Assembly: GCA_964017065.1 (NCBI GenBank)
Contig: OZ024788.1
Coordinates: forward strand, 14,057,928 to 14,121,927
Length of the DNA: 64,000 nt
Source: Haliclona indistincta
Lineage: Eukaryota; Porifera; Demospongiae; Haplosclerida; Chalinidae
Direction of reading: 5' to 3'
Every line of letters begins with the position of its first letter. Position 1 is the stretch's first letter. The notes beneath the pieces are model-generated. The model was given only the letters and a program-made list of their open reading frames with translations, did no database searches and had not been told where the DNA came from. Both the position numbers and the translations under genes were made by a program. Of this stretch, positions 1-10,909 are shown in pieces.

Positions 1-424
1 GATATTCTCCTTCACTTCAGGAGAATTGGCTGTCATCAATGCTTCCATCATCACTACCATGGTAGTGGGTATTCTCACATTTTGGTCATTCACGAGTGGT
101 GTGTATAAGAAAATTTACTTAAGCGCACTGGAAGCATTTTATCTCATCAACATATTTCTCCTGAGCACTGTTAGTCTGGATATTTTCTCTCTTGGTTTAA
201 ATGACTATCAAATACCAACCATTGTCTCAGTCTGTCTGTCCCTGATTGTCTGTCTTGTCACCATGGCAATGCATCTCTGGTGGAACTTTGACCTCAAGAA
301 GATCAAGAGAAGGCTAGGGTTTAGAGACGGAATAGAGCATATAGAAATACCTCAGATGGCAGCAGATGAGGACGATGAAGAGGACATTGAGTTAAGAAGA
401 GAACCACTACTGTTTGAATACTGA
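1..424 (+). CDS. 3' end of a beta-helix/multi-TM membrane protein gene (partial)
   Basis: This is the C-terminal part of a membrane protein cut by the left edge of the window. The open frame already reads at base 2 and ends at TGA 422-424. It aligns closely with the last ~150 residues of the complete gene at 2930-6679 (shared ITTMVVGILTFWSF-like span, the conserved basic segment KIKRRLGF, and a C-terminus ending REPLLF plus two residues). It holds about three hydrophobic spans followed by a short acidic cytoplasmic tail (DEDDEEDIELRREPLL). It is therefore the left member of a tandem pair, shorter in its tail than its neighbour. The dileucine after an acidic stretch resembles an endocytic sorting signal, which is inference. 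The start and ectodomain lie outside the window. Confidence 0.85.
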   Translation, partial: IFSFTSGELAVINASIITTMVVGILTFWSFTSGVYKKIYLSALEAFYLINIFLLSTVSLDIFSLGLNDYQIPTIVSVCLSLIVCLVTMAMHLWWNFDLKKIKRRLGFRDGIEHIEIPQMAADEDDEEDIELRREPLLFEY

Positions 425-921
425 CGTTGTGGTATTCATAGGTTAATAACTCATGAAACATAAAAAGTCTTAAACAGTATGACATTGTATTAATGTAAAA
501 TGTAATGTACACAAACTCAAGTTGCGCTATTAAATATTATTGATTGATGTATCATATTTAGCTAACTTGATTTTGCTGTAGTGTTATGTCATCATTAACA
601 TCCACTCACCATAGCTTGATAGTCATCATCATCATCACTATTACTGTAGTCACATTCTGGTTTTTAACCAGCAAGGAAATAGGGGCGTGTAGACGATTTA
701 CTTGATAGATATCTTTAAAAACATTTATAAAAGATTCCTGACGAATTCAAAAGGATGTAGGGACCATAGATTAATAATCTGCCTCTTGTCCACAATGTAA
801 ACCAACAAAGAGGTAAGTAACACGATTGACTGGATCAAAGACCTTTCATCCCTACACCAGTGGCTGCTGTACTGGCTGGTGAGTTGTTGACTGGATATTA
901 TGATGCATCATTAACATTTGG
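425..921. other. Intergenic spacer with a decayed half of a foldback element
   Basis: No gene is seen. From about 705 to 865 the sequence resembles one arm of the foldback element at 9423-9835 (shared landmarks GGATGTAGGG, GTCCACAATGTAAAC, AACACGATTGACT and the CAGTGGCTGC end), with many differences and small indels. It is an old, single-arm relic. Confidence 0.55.
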
Positions 922-1515
922 TTAACTCTTTAGTGACTGAATTATTTTGATGAAAATTCAACTTGCTCTAAACTGACAGTTTGTCTTGCATTTTCTACAA
1001 CATGCAGTACGTTAGCTGTTCCAAACTAGCACTGTTGTTTACTGGTATGTCAAAGTTTACGACCATGTACTAAACTCTGAGTTGGCCACTCCCACTTCGG
1101 AACTGAAGCCGTGTAAGTGCTGCGACCTCGTCTTTTATCAGCCAATTTTGGTCTTCGTTTAGCCCTTGTGACTGATACAAAAACCTGGTGGTGTCCAGGT
1201 GAGCAAACAGGACAGTTTAGACCATATTCCATGTCCAAGTATGCATTTCCGGGCATCCTGAAGCCTTAAAAATGCCAAAAGTGGCGAGGGGCTCCGCCCC
1301 TTCAAACCCCGGGTTAACAGGGTTACACCCCTTTAAAATCCCCCCGTGCTGTACGTTTTAGTGGGAGGGCGCGCCGAAAAACAGGTGGTTTTTTCAGGTA
1401 AAGTCATCTTTTGCAAATAAACTTGATTTGACCTTTCTAGAGCACTTTTTATGACGTCTTGAGTAGGTGGAGTCAATTATGGCGGCTAAAGCCGCTATAG
1501 GCCTTAAAGGGTTAA
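922..1515. mobile_element. TTAA-flanked non-autonomous DNA transposon (piggyBac-like MITE)
   Basis: The element is bounded by TTAA at both ends (922-925 and 1512-1515). The termini are short inverted repeats, TTAACTCTTTA on the left and TAAAGGGTTAA on the right. A TTAA target duplication with CCCTTT-type ends is the piggyBac signature. A second copy with long internal similarity starts at TTAA 31248 and is cut short near 31839. There is no credible transposase inside; the small ORFs are noise. GC content is higher in its middle than in the flanks. Confidence 0.7.
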
Positions 1516-1560
1516 CATACCATGAAGAAACACACAATTCAAGCTAGAAGTATAACAATA

Positions 1561-1635
1561 GTTAGTCATGCTTACTGCAGCATTAGTTAGTCATGCTTAC
1601 TGCAGCATTAGTTAGTCATGCTTATTGCAGCATTA
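1561..1635. repeat. 25-bp direct repeat, three copies
   Basis: Three consecutive 25-bp units beginning GTTAGTCATGCTTA. The first two are identical and the third differs by one base. Confidence 0.85.
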
Positions 1636-1879
1636 GTATAAGAAGCTCCAATACTGGACTTCTTACGTCAACCAATCCATTGTTTTTCTAATCACTGCCT
1701 ATACTAATGCAAGCATGCATAATGGCAGGAATAACAACCGACAAGGAATTGTCTTAAAAGTGCGCACAGCGATCATTACAAGCGAAGCATGACCACTGAC
1801 TAAACATCATGTACAGAGTAAGCTAGAATGCAGGATTAGCTTGGTAACTGCATACGAGGCGTATGCTTGATGAGACATC

Positions 1880-2496
1880 ATGATAGCTGCATTCTGTTCA
1901 GTTATGTTACATGTTCTTACAGTTATGTTACATGTTCTGTTCAGTTATGTTAGCTGCATTCTGTTCAGTTATGTTACATGTTCTTACAGTTATGTTACAT
2001 GTTCTGTTCAGTTATGTTACATGTTCTGTTCAGTTATGATAGCTGCATTCTGTTCAGTTATGTTACATGTTCTTACAGTTATGTTACATGTTCTGTTCAG
2101 TTATGTTAGCTGCATTCTGTTCAGTTATGTTACATGTTCTTACAGTTATGTTACATGTTCTGTTCAGTTATGTTAGCTGCATTCTGTTCAGTTATGTTAC
2201 ATGTTCTTACAGTTATGTTACATGTTCTGTTCAGTTATGTTACATGTTCTGTTCAGTTATGATAGCTGCATTCTGTTCAGTTATGTTACATGTTCTTACA
2301 GTTATGTTACATGTTCTGTTCAGTTATGTTAGCTGCATTCTGTTCAGTTATGTTACATGTTCTTACAGTTATGTTACATGTTCTGTTCAGTTATGTTAGC
2401 TGCATTCTGTTCAGTTATGTTACATGTTCTTACAGTTATGTTACATGTTCTGTTCAGTTATGTTACATGTTCTTACAGTTATGTTACATGTTCTTA
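1880..2496. repeat. Minisatellite with higher-order structure
   Basis: About 600 bp of 21-22 bp units in three variants, built on GTTATGTTACATGTTCT, GTTCAGTTATGTTAGCTGC and TTACAGTTATGTTACATG. The variants recur in a fixed order, forming longer higher-order units. Open frames here (repeated CYMFCSVM-like peptides) are a by-product of repeats lacking stops, not genes. Confidence 0.9.
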
Positions 2497-2929
2497 CTAT
2501 ACTCAGACAAAAAAATGTTAGTGTTATACAGCTTTTATAGCACGAACCTAAAAACGTCTATAAAATGCAAAAGGAAGAAGAAGTTTATACAGCGTGGTCT
2601 AGTGTAACTGCTAATGCCTAAAGCTTTGTCTTCCAAGAACTGTGACGTAAGCAATAACACATCTTCATAAGAGTCATACTCATAAGCAGCTACCTGCATA
2701 TGGGTGCAATAGGGCTCAATATCACACCATAAGAGTTGTACAGATGGAGCTATATAAAATTGATAAAACATCTACAACTGCCTGCCAATAAAACAGTTCT
2801 ATACAAACAGTACAAGCAATCTTATTTGTCAGCCATAACCATGTAGCTGTACAATAATTACATAAGAGCATTACAGAGTATTATATAATATAATCACTAT
2901 AATCATCACTGTCATTGACTATCTGTGTG
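2497..2929. other. Upstream region of the beta-helix/multi-TM gene
   Basis: AT-rich spacer between the minisatellite and the start codon at 2930. No ORF, repeat or clear promoter element could be identified; TATA-like runs near 2883-2900 are too common here to be meaningful. Confidence 0.5.
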
Positions 2930-5900
2930 ATGGCTGCTGCACTACTAGTGTTGCTGCTGTTGTTGACTGTATCTTCCACTGCTTTCACAACCACTGATGT
3001 CTACTATGTCACAGCTGATGATGCAGCTGGTCAATGTCCTCCACACCAGATATGCGACAACCTCTCCTACTACATCTCCCAGCCTGACTACTACTTCACC
3101 TCTGACACCACCATCATCTTCTTGGAAGGAGAACACAGCTTTGACAGAGAGGATCTTGTACATGTCAGTAATGTACACAACCTGACTCTGAAGGGACAAG
3201 GACAGTGGCCGGTAGCAGGAGCTGAGGAGACTGTGATGCAGTCTACTGTCATTATCAACTGCACCAGAGGAAGAGGAGGGTTCTACTTTGATACATCTCA
3301 TAACATCACTGTTGAAGGTCTTACAGTAGTCAACTGTGGCAGAAAGCATGGAGCTGTGTTTGCATTTGACAACGTTAAGACTATCATTTTCATCAAGAAT
3401 TCAATCCAACACATGACAGGATATGGACTATATGTTCTTAACTGTAACAATGCTATAATCACCAACTGCTCCTACTATCATTCAGCATTGTGTGATATCA
3501 GTGGCTCCTCACAATACCAGTATGGTGGTGGAGTAGGCATTGTCTATGATACTCAGTACAGCAATACAGGCTACACACTAGAGCTATCACACTCCAACAT
3601 GACCAAGTGTTGTAACTGCTTTGGCACTAGTGCTGGAGGAGGGATATCTTTGCGAACTGCTTCAGAATTCAATTCAGCACTAGTGGTGCTGAGTTATTTA
3701 ATATTGACACAAAACTCGGCACAATGGGGCGGTGGCCTAGCTGCACTACTGTTTGGAAGTGGTACAGTGAATCTTAGTGTCAATGACTGTTTGTTCACAC
3801 GTGGGTATGCAAATACCAGCAGTGGTGGAATGATTGTCAAAGTTCATACTAGACTCTCATTAAAAATTCAAAATACATTATTTTTTGAAAATATCAACCA
3901 TCATATCAGTGAAATACAATACCAAAGTTTGGGTTCTATCAGAAGTTCATTTTCTTTGATCAACACGACTATCACACACACAGAAACACACTCTAAAAGT
4001 GGTGTGCAGATCACAGGCTGTTGCTCTGATATCACTAGGATAACACTTAGCCACACCAGGATAACACTCAGAAATCAGGGCACCTTTGCCTTTGTGATTA
4101 AATCCAGATTTTTATCGATGAAGAACAGTCAGTTTGATGGATGTCAAAGCGCAAGAGCAATCCTGTACTTGGGTATTAAACAGGTGATAATAACAGATTG
4201 TATATTTTCAAACAACACAAGAGCTCACTCTGCCATTGTAATAACTTGTGACACTATTAATGTTCATTATAATTATTGTACTGTTATTACAAACTCTTCA
4301 ATATCGGACAACATCATGACTGGAATCACTATTATCAACAGCAATAGCATACACTTCACAGGACGCAATGTGATAGCCAACAACCGAAACACAGAGGGAG
4401 CTGGAATCACACTAACTACCAATACTCAAATCATAGTTGATGGTGAATTACTTCTGCATAACAACACAGCTGATAAACAGGGCGGAGCAATTCTAGTAAA
4501 AGAATCATCATATCCATTGGGAAAATATCATTTGTGTACACTGTTCTTTGAAGAATCTTCTAGTTCAGTAACCTTCTCAGGAAACAAAGCAGGAGAAGGA
4601 GGAAGTGATATGTACGGCGCTATACTGACAGGTTGTAAAGCATTGAGAGACAAAACACAAGTACCACATGTAGGACAATCGAATGAGACCTCATGGCACT
4701 TTGACACTCCTCTCATGAAACATCTTCATTTCAGTAACACTGACAGACTCTCCTCCATGTCCTCTGACCCCATCATGGTCTGCTTCTGTAACACCACCAC
4801 TAACTTACCAGACTGCTCTGATAGGACCCATCACATACAAACATATCCAGGACTAGAGATCAACACATCAATAGCAACAGTAGGATACTATGGTGGTACA
4901 AGTCCTGGTGATGTGCAGGTCACTGCTCAACATGCAACACTAGTTCGATACTACGGACAAAAGGAGACCACTAACTGTTTCCAGCTCCACATTCTCCTGC
5001 AGAACACATCCTCAACAACAGCACTGGTTGATATCAGAGTGATTGATGGACTACAAGACTGGGGTGTGTCTATTGGAGTGGACATTCTAGAGTGCCCAAT
5101 TGGCTTCACTCAGATCTCAGGACAGTGTCACTGTGAGCGATTCTTGGATACTAGCAATGTTAAATGCCATATGTCTGATGGACCCTTCAGGTTTATCAGT
5201 CCAGGCAACAGTTGGTTTGGCTACATCAACAACACTCAGTGTATAACAGGTACTACTAATTGTCCTTTTGACTACTGCAATCGATCCAATGTCTCATTTG
5301 ACATCATGGCACCTGATCGTCAGTGTGTGGCCAATAGAACAGGTATACTCTGTGGACAATGCCAGTCTCACCTTAGTATCATGCTGGGATCCAACCACTG
5401 TGGTACTTGCTCTAACTGGTATCTTTTCTTGTTGCCAGTGTTTGCCCTCGCTGGCATAGTGTTGGTGGCTGTGTTGATGTTCCTCAACTTGAGTGTCTCT
5501 GTCGGAACTACCAATGGACTACTGTTCTATGCTAATATGGTGAAGCTCAATGAAGCTTTCTTCTTCCCAAATGGTAGTGTTCCAGTGGTGAGCCAGTTCA
5601 TCTCATGGCTGAACCTTGACCTGGGTATTGAATTGTGCTTGTTTGATGGACTGGATGGCTACTGGAACACTTGGCTACAGTTTGTCTTTCCTGCTTATCT
5701 GTTCCTGCTCATGGGTGGTATTATTGTGGGCTGTCGCTACTCTGTGTGGCTTTGCAGGTTGTGTGGCTCTCATGCTGTCCCAGCACTAGCTACACTGTTT
5801 CTCATGTCCTACACTAAAATCCTACTCACAATTACTAATGCTCTTTCCATGTCTCGGCTGCCATGCAATGACAGTATACTGACAGTGTGGAGTGTAGATG

Positions 5901-6679
5901 GGAACATTGAGTATGGCAGTGGTAAACACCTTATTCTGGTAGTCGTCTCCTGTGGTGTCCTGGTCATTGGACTGGCTTATCCTGTTTTAGTGTTGTGTGC
6001 TCCTCTGCTGGAGAGATACAGTCACAAGTGTATCCCACAGCACTGTAGGTGGAATCCTGTGGTAAAGTTCAAGCCACTGTTGGATGCTTATGGAGGACCT
6101 TACAAAGACAAGTATCGATTCTGGACAGGAGTGACTCTGATGGTGCGACTGACTGTCACTGTGACATTCTCCTTCACTTCAGGAGGATTGGCTGTCATCA
6201 ATGCCTCCATCATCACTACCATTGTAGTGGGTATTCTCACATTCTGGTCTTTCATGAGCGGTGTGTATAAAAATACTTATATAAATTTGCTTGAAGTCTT
6301 TTATCTTCTTAATTTATTTCTTCTGACCACTGTTAGTCTGGCTGCTGTTTTTGTTAAGTCACAGGATTATCAAATAGCAACCATTGTCTCTGTTTGTCTG
6401 TCCATTGTTGTCTGCATTGCTTCCATTGCAATTCATTTCCAGTGGAATACTGACCTAAACAAGATCAAGAGAAGGCTAGGGTTTACAGATCGACCTAATA
6501 ATGTAGAAATGCTTCAGGTGCCATTGATTGATAATGCTCCAGGATCCCCGCCATCAATAGTGTATGGCTCGCATAGAGGACAGCATCAGTTTGTACTAGA
6601 GTTTCCCCATCCTCATGAAGAGCATGAGTCTTCCTCTCCAGTGCTGTTAGCAAGAGAGCCGCTACTGTTTGATACTTGA
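2930..6679 (+). CDS. Giant beta-helix / multi-pass membrane protein, 1249 aa
   Basis: Intronless frame. I choose ATG 2930 because it starts a clear signal peptide (MAAALLVLLLLL); the frame also reads a few codons further upstream but without a methionine. Residues ~30-600 are N-glycosylation-rich with short repeats of the N-x-T/S-I type, typical of a right-handed parallel beta-helix (pectin-lyase-like). Residues ~700-825 are cysteine-rich (ECPIGFTQISGQCHC, GILCGQC), like an EGF-type stalk. About eight hydrophobic spans follow (roughly 829-854, 914-936, 948-972, 1001-1027, 1066-1085, 1086-1112, 1118-1141, 1149-1170), then a ~75-residue cytoplasmic tail ending REPLLFDT. It is the paralogue of the partial gene at the left edge. 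I associate this architecture with large uncharacterised families in sponges. Its function is unknown; a surface sensor or adhesin is a guess. Confidence 0.85.
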   Translation: MAAALLVLLLLLTVSSTAFTTTDVYYVTADDAAGQCPPHQICDNLSYYISQPDYYFTSDTTIIFLEGEHSFDREDLVHVSNVHNLTLKGQGQWPVAGAEETVMQSTVIINCTRGRGGFYFDTSHNITVEGLTVVNCGRKHGAVFAFDNVKTIIFIKNSIQHMTGYGLYVLNCNNAIITNCSYYHSALCDISGSSQYQYGGGVGIVYDTQYSNTGYTLELSHSNMTKCCNCFGTSAGGGISLRTASEFNSALVVLSYLILTQNSAQWGGGLAALLFGSGTVNLSVNDCLFTRGYANTSSGGMIVKVHTRLSLKIQNTLFFENINHHISEIQYQSLGSIRSSFSLINTTITHTETHSKSGVQITGCCSDITRITLSHTRITLRNQGTFAFVIKSRFLSMKNSQFDGCQSARAILYLGIKQVIITDCIFSNNTRAHSAIVITCDTINVHYNYCTVITNSSISDNIMTGITIINSNSIHFTGRNVIANNRNTEGAGITLTTNTQIIVDGELLLHNNTADKQGGAILVKESSYPLGKYHLCTLFFEESSSSVTFSGNKAGEGGSDMYGAILTGCKALRDKTQVPHVGQSNETSWHFDTPLMKHLHFSNTDRLSSMSSDPIMVCFCNTTTNLPDCSDRTHHIQTYPGLEINTSIATVGYYGGTSPGDVQVTAQHATLVRYYGQKETTNCFQLHILLQNTSSTTALVDIRVIDGLQDWGVSIGVDILECPIGFTQISGQCHCERFLDTSNVKCHMSDGPFRFISPGNSWFGYINNTQCITGTTNCPFDYCNRSNVSFDIMAPDRQCVANRTGILCGQCQSHLSIMLGSNHCGTCSNWYLFLLPVFALAGIVLVAVLMFLNLSVSVGTTNGLLFYANMVKLNEAFFFPNGSVPVVSQFISWLNLDLGIELCLFDGLDGYWNTWLQFVFPAYLFLLMGGIIVGCRYSVWLCRLCGSHAVPALATLFLMSYTKILLTITNALSMSRLPCNDSILTVWSVDGNIEYGSGKHLILVVVSCGVLVIGLAYPVLVLCAPLLERYSHKCIPQHCRWNPVVKFKPLLDAYGGPYKDKYRFWTGVTLMVRLTVTVTFSFTSGGLAVINASIITTIVVGILTFWSFMSGVYKNTYINLLEVFYLLNLFLLTTVSLAAVFVKSQDYQIATIVSVCLSIVVCIASIAIHFQWNTDLNKIKRRLGFTDRPNNVEMLQVPLIDNAPGSPPSIVYGSHRGQHQFVLEFPHPHEEHESSSPVLLAREPLLFDT

Positions 6680-6989
6680 GCAGAAGTGCTTGTTCTTTAC
6701 GAGTTATAGTAGTTGTTTGTACTGTATACAATAGTGACTAGCATAATAGTTTATTATGACAGTGTGTAAAATAGTTTATAATCATGTTCCATTATGTACA
6801 TTGTGAAAATATATTAGATTCAGTTAACCAATATAAAACAATAGCGGAGAAGTCGTGAATGGTAATAAGTAGTTCAAGTACCACATGCAGTAGCATAAAC
6901 ACCATAAAACCGAACTGTATTAAAAATGCAGACTACAGTCTAGTCTTTTGACACTAATCTGTACCAGAATACTATGTCTTTCTATCATT
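6680..6989. other. Spacer after the beta-helix gene
   Basis: AT-rich 3' flank of the preceding gene. Nothing else recognisable. Confidence 0.5.
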
Positions 6990-7121
6990 ATGCCTCGTCA
7001 TCATGAATACAGTGTGATTACTGAGGCTACTAACAACACCAGTAATGAGGGGCTGGTCTACAGTGCTGTGGTAGTCAAGGATGGTAAGAAGACTACTGTT
7101 AAAACAACAGTACACAACTGA
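6990..7121 (+). pseudogene. Orphan receptor tail exon (ITIM-type end)
   Basis: A 43-codon open frame ending TGA 7119-7121 encodes the typical end of a receptor tail: EYSVITEATNN, then SNEGLVYSAVVVKDGKKT. It has no transmembrane, ectodomain or signal exon upstream. The DNA from here to about 8440 is a duplicate of 35280-37275, where the corresponding tail is the true last exon of gene F and is followed by gene G. It is therefore the 3' end of a gene carried along at the edge of a segmental duplication. The frame is open, but expression as an independent peptide is unlikely. Confidence 0.75.
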
Positions 7122-7424
7122 ACTCACAATGATCATCAAGTTGCTAGTGACGCTGTTTTGTTTACATTATGGATTATAATTATTGTGCTATTTTGGGTTA
7201 AATTATTAAATTTTATTTCACAAACTGTTTCATTCACAAAATAACAAGCAATTTTGATAAACCTAAAGTTCACAAGACACTGAATAATTATAGATGAAGC
7301 TGAACCATACATATATTGACAGTTGACAAACACATTAATATCATATTAAAACAACTCATCACTGAGTACAAATAAACCATTAAACCGATGCCACCATCAG
7401 TATAGCACAGTAGGTGTGTTAGTA

Positions 7425-8947
7425 ATGGTGTCCAGTGAGTTGGTGGTTCTACTGATAGTATGTGTTAGTACTGGATCAACACAAGGTGAGTTCAAGCAAC
7501 CATCATTAGTATACGCAAGATTTGTTCTTTTTATTATAGAATCTTGTCAAGATGAAACAGATAGAACGTGTTCCTATGACAATGGTTTTGATACTAACAC
7601 TACTCAATGTGTATCCATTATATTGAACTGTGATAACACATGTACAGCTGTCATAAACACTATTACACGAGACTGCCAGTTCATGATCACAGGAGCTAAT
7701 GTATCACATGACTGCTGTCTGTGTTATACCAGTGATACAAGTATACATGATGGTCCACTAATATGGCAATGCACTACCATCACACCACTACTAACATCAT
7801 GTGAGCAAGCTACATAATATTTTAAACTGGTAGTTATCTTAACTCAATATCAACTGCAGCTACATCACTATCCATTGCAGCCAAGGCACTATCCACTGCA
7901 GCCAAGGCACTATCCACTGCAGCCAAGGCACTAGTAACTGCAGCTACATCACTATCAACTGCAGCTACATCACTCTCCACTGCAGCTACATCACTCTCCA
8001 CTGCAGCCAAGGCACTATCCACTGCAGCTACATCACTATCAACTGCAGCTACATCACTCTCCACTGCAGCTACATCACTCTCCACTGCAGCCAAGGCACT
8101 ATCCACTGCAGCTACATCACTATCAACTGCAGCTACATCACTCTCCACTGCAGCCAAGGCACTCTCCACTGCAGCCAAGGCACTAGTAACTGTAGCTACA
8201 TCACTATCAACTGCTAGTGCCTTCCTCTACAACACACTACCTGTTACCATGCCATCCGTAACCATGACACCTAGTGCTAATAATAGCACAACAATAATAG
8301 TAGCCCCAGTAGTAGCAGTACTAGTAGTGTGTCTACTAGTAGTGTGTGTTATAGCTACTATCATCATACTGTATCAAAGAGTTAAACACAAAAGTCCTCA
8401 ACAACAAGAATTAACAAAGTGAGTGACTGTGTTACTTACAACGAAGTTTTTATATACCACATAATGCATTGTTACTGCTAACAGAGGTTTCCGTAATAAC
8501 ATGTATGATGTACCCACAACAAGTGAAGAGAGTAGTGGGCGGTGCAACTATTATGAAGAGACCACTGTTGAGTACAGTACGATACCAGATGGACCATATG
8601 ATACACCAGACACCAGTAATGAAGGGGCGGTCTACAGTGCTGTGGTAGTCAAGGATGATAAGAAGACTCAAGAGAACAGGATCTGTCCTGGAAACAAGCA
8701 AGAAGCAACAGAAGTGCTGTACGACCTACCCACAATAACAAATGCTAATGACCACACCCACTATGGAAACAAGAATGCTCCTCCTATATTTATATACAGC
8801 ACTATAGATGAGGAGGGAGCCCCTGATGATTACACTGAGATTAATGATACAGTAAACAACACTATACATGTGGATGAGAATCCAGCCTACGCAAGCAGCA
8901 CTACTAAAGGACCTCCAAATAAGGACAAAACAATACTGTGTAAATAA
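7425..8947 (+). CDS. Receptor gene A: signal, one Cys module, repeat stalk, TM, fused tyrosine tail (447 aa)
   Basis: Exons inferred by hand: 7425-7485, 7540-7800, 7860-8418, 8485-8947, giving 1344 nt in perfect frame. Exon 1 is the invariant signal peptide (MVSSELVVLLIVCVSTGSTQ). Exon 2 is a ten-Cys module (ESCQDE, then HDCCLC, ending WQC rather than WWDC). Exon 3 holds a stalk of about 17 seven-residue repeats (LSTAATS / LSTAAKA), then the membrane span. Exon 4 is a tail with MYDVP, VEYSTI, AVYSAVVVKD, LYDLP, IYSTI, DDYTEI and ENPAYAS. The tail joins in one frame two tail types that are separate elsewhere in the array. Phase is 1-1 for exon 2 and 1-2 for exon 3. Gene G is the closest relative. 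Likely a cell-surface receptor signalling through phosphotyrosine; the ligand is unknown. Confidence 0.8.
7860..8215 (+). repeat. 21-bp coding repeats of the gene A stalk
   Basis: About 17 units of 21 bp, variants of CTATCCACTGCAGCTACATC, reading Ser/Thr/Ala/Leu on the + strand. Gene G has only a few units at the same place (36971-37075), so copy number is variable. The long minus-strand frame of AAVES/AAVDS repeats is its antisense shadow. Confidence 0.85.
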
Positions 8948-9020
8948 TAATCCACCAAGAAGTTCTTAAATACACACTATCATAGAATGTGTCAACTGTA
9001 AACACACATGTATCCCAATT

Positions 9021-9422
9021 ATTAGTATGTTAATGCATAGTTAATATAGTAGCACAGATGGATACGCTACTATCTGGACTGGAACAATCACTGCTGCTGG
9101 TATGACGGACGTATATAAGAACAAAATGGCCACTCTCACTTAGCATTAGAAACAACAGTTGAACAGCGTCGCAGAACAAGTGCTGACATCTATGAAAGCA
9201 GCTTCAGTAACTTGTGTATACGCTATTCAATTTGACTTCCACCGCTGGCAGTGAAGTATTTGTGGAGAAATTGTGTCAACATAACTGTACAGCTAATATT
9301 ACCGAGTGTAGTGTGTGAAATAAGAAATATTGAAGTTTGTGTTCATTCTGTGCATACAAAAACATTATCTCCCAGTAGACTAGGCACAGCTGTTTCTGTT
9401 CATGGAGTCCTGAAGTTATCCT
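9021..9422. repeat. First copy of a duplicated flank unit
   Basis: This ~400-bp unit recurs at 9836-10260 and, split by an insertion, at 13520-13631 plus 15259-15590. In the latter two cases it continues for another ~650 bp as the upstream flank of genes B and C. It marks a tandem duplication of whole gene-plus-flank blocks. A 65-residue frame starting MKYLWRN inside two of the copies is repeat-borne and not supported as a gene. Confidence 0.75.
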
Positions 9423-9835
9423 ATATTGAACTGCACATCACTGAATAAGAAAAAAGGACACAAACAAGAAAATAAAAAGATTTCTATCGAAATCAAAAAG
9501 ATGTAGGGTTGTGAAATCTACCACTGGTCCACAATGTAAACTAACAAGGAACAAGCATGGAATGGTAACACGATTGACTTGCTAACAGACCATAGATCCC
9601 TACATCAGTGGCTGCCACGGTACATAAGAATGCACGTCAGGTGTCAATCAACAGCAACTAGCAGAACTAGCTATAGTCAGCCAAAGCAGCCACTGATGTA
9701 GGGATCTATGGTCTGTTAGCAAGTCAATCGTGTTACCATTCCATGCTTGTTCCTTGTTAGTTTACATTGTGGACCAGTGGTAGATTTCACAACCCTACAT
9801 CCTTTTGATTTCGATAGAAATCTTTTTATTCTCTT
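9423..9835. mobile_element. Foldback (long inverted repeat) element, copy 1
   Basis: Two ~170-bp arms are nearly perfect inverted copies, starting AACAAGAAAATAAAAAGATT at 9463 and ending with its complement at 9838, around a ~65-bp centre. It lies exactly between two copies of the duplicated flank unit; the extra left ~40 bp (ATTGAACTGCACATCACTG) is shared with copy 2 at 51872. There is no coding capacity. It could fold into a long hairpin. Confidence 0.8.
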
Positions 9836-10909
9836 GTTAGTATGTTAATGCATAGTTAATATAGTAGCACAGATGGATGCGCTACTATCTGGACTGGAAC
9901 AATCACTGCAGCTGGTATGACGGACGTATATAAGAACAAAATGGCCACTCTCACTTAGCAATACAAACAACAGTTGAACAGCGTCGCAGAACAAGTGCTG
10001 ACATCTGTGAAAGCAGCTTCAGTAACTAGTACTCCATTTGACTGCCACCGCTGGCAGTGAAGTATTTGTGGAGAAATTGCGTCAACATAACAGTACAGCT
10101 AATACCGAGTGTACATGACTAGTATGTGTAAAATAAGAATTATTGAAGTTTGTGTTCATTCTGTGGATAACAATATCTCCCAGTAGACTAGGCACAGTAG
10201 TACTCGCTGGTTCTGTTCATGGAGTCCTGAAGTTATCCTTGTGGCAGATAAAATAACCGTTACAAGAATTTGCTACTTGGTGGCGTCTCAGCTGTTTTGT
10301 ACAAAGCGTATGGCCAAGAGAGTACTTTCTCCCAGTGTGTCCAGCAAGCTTTCACTGCATAAGCCAGTTCTGTGAAAAAATTACATAGAGTAGCCATACT
10401 AGAAAAAAGCTACAAAACAGCAAGTCATGGCTTAGTCTTATATAACTCTTTGACAGCAACAGCGTTTTCTTTACCAACTGATGATCACATTTACTGCTTT
10501 ATCCGGCTTCCATTCTCAGTAAAAACCGCTTTATAACTATTCTGCTACTCGACCAAGAGCGCTGCAGTGAGTGTATCAGTATATCTCTCCATATACCATG
10601 CAGTTGTTTATCCACTTGTACTGTATTATCTATGGTTAATGTAAGCACCCGCTTTCTAATAGCACAGACCAAGCCAGCCCGGAACGGCATGGCTCACACG
10701 TTTACATTGGCAATTTAAGCCGTGTCGTGTCGTGCCGGGCTGGCTCTGTTATTTTGTCTAGTGTAAACGCTATATAAATAACAATATTGTATCGCAAAAG
10801 CACTGTTAATCAACATTATCATTGAGTGCTTAAGAACAACATGTAACTTGCAATATAAACACTTCATGTATGCTAAAGCAATCAGTATAGCACAGTAGGT
10901 CTGTTAGTA
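9836..10909. other. Upstream flank of gene B (duplicated before gene C)
   Basis: No gene. The segment matches 13520-13631 plus 15259-16187 upstream of gene C, with a ~60-bp block near 10691-10750 present here and absent there. The last ~25 bp before the start codon (AGTAGGTCTGTTAGTA) is the block conserved upstream of almost every receptor gene in the array and probably forms the 5' UTR. Confidence 0.7.

Noticed and set aside
1880..2607. Three overlapping ~100-residue frames in the minisatellite
   Set aside because: They arise from stop-free 21-22 bp repeats; no splice, start or domain support.
2930..6679. Bacterial polymorphic outer-membrane protein or contaminant
   Set aside because: The beta-helix part is similar in style, but the eukaryotic signal peptide, multiple alpha-helical spans and surrounding intron-containing genes argue for a host gene.
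7834..8178. Minus-strand Ala/Val/Asp repeat protein
   Set aside because: Antisense shadow of the gene A stalk repeats, which are in frame with signal, module and TM exons on the + strand.
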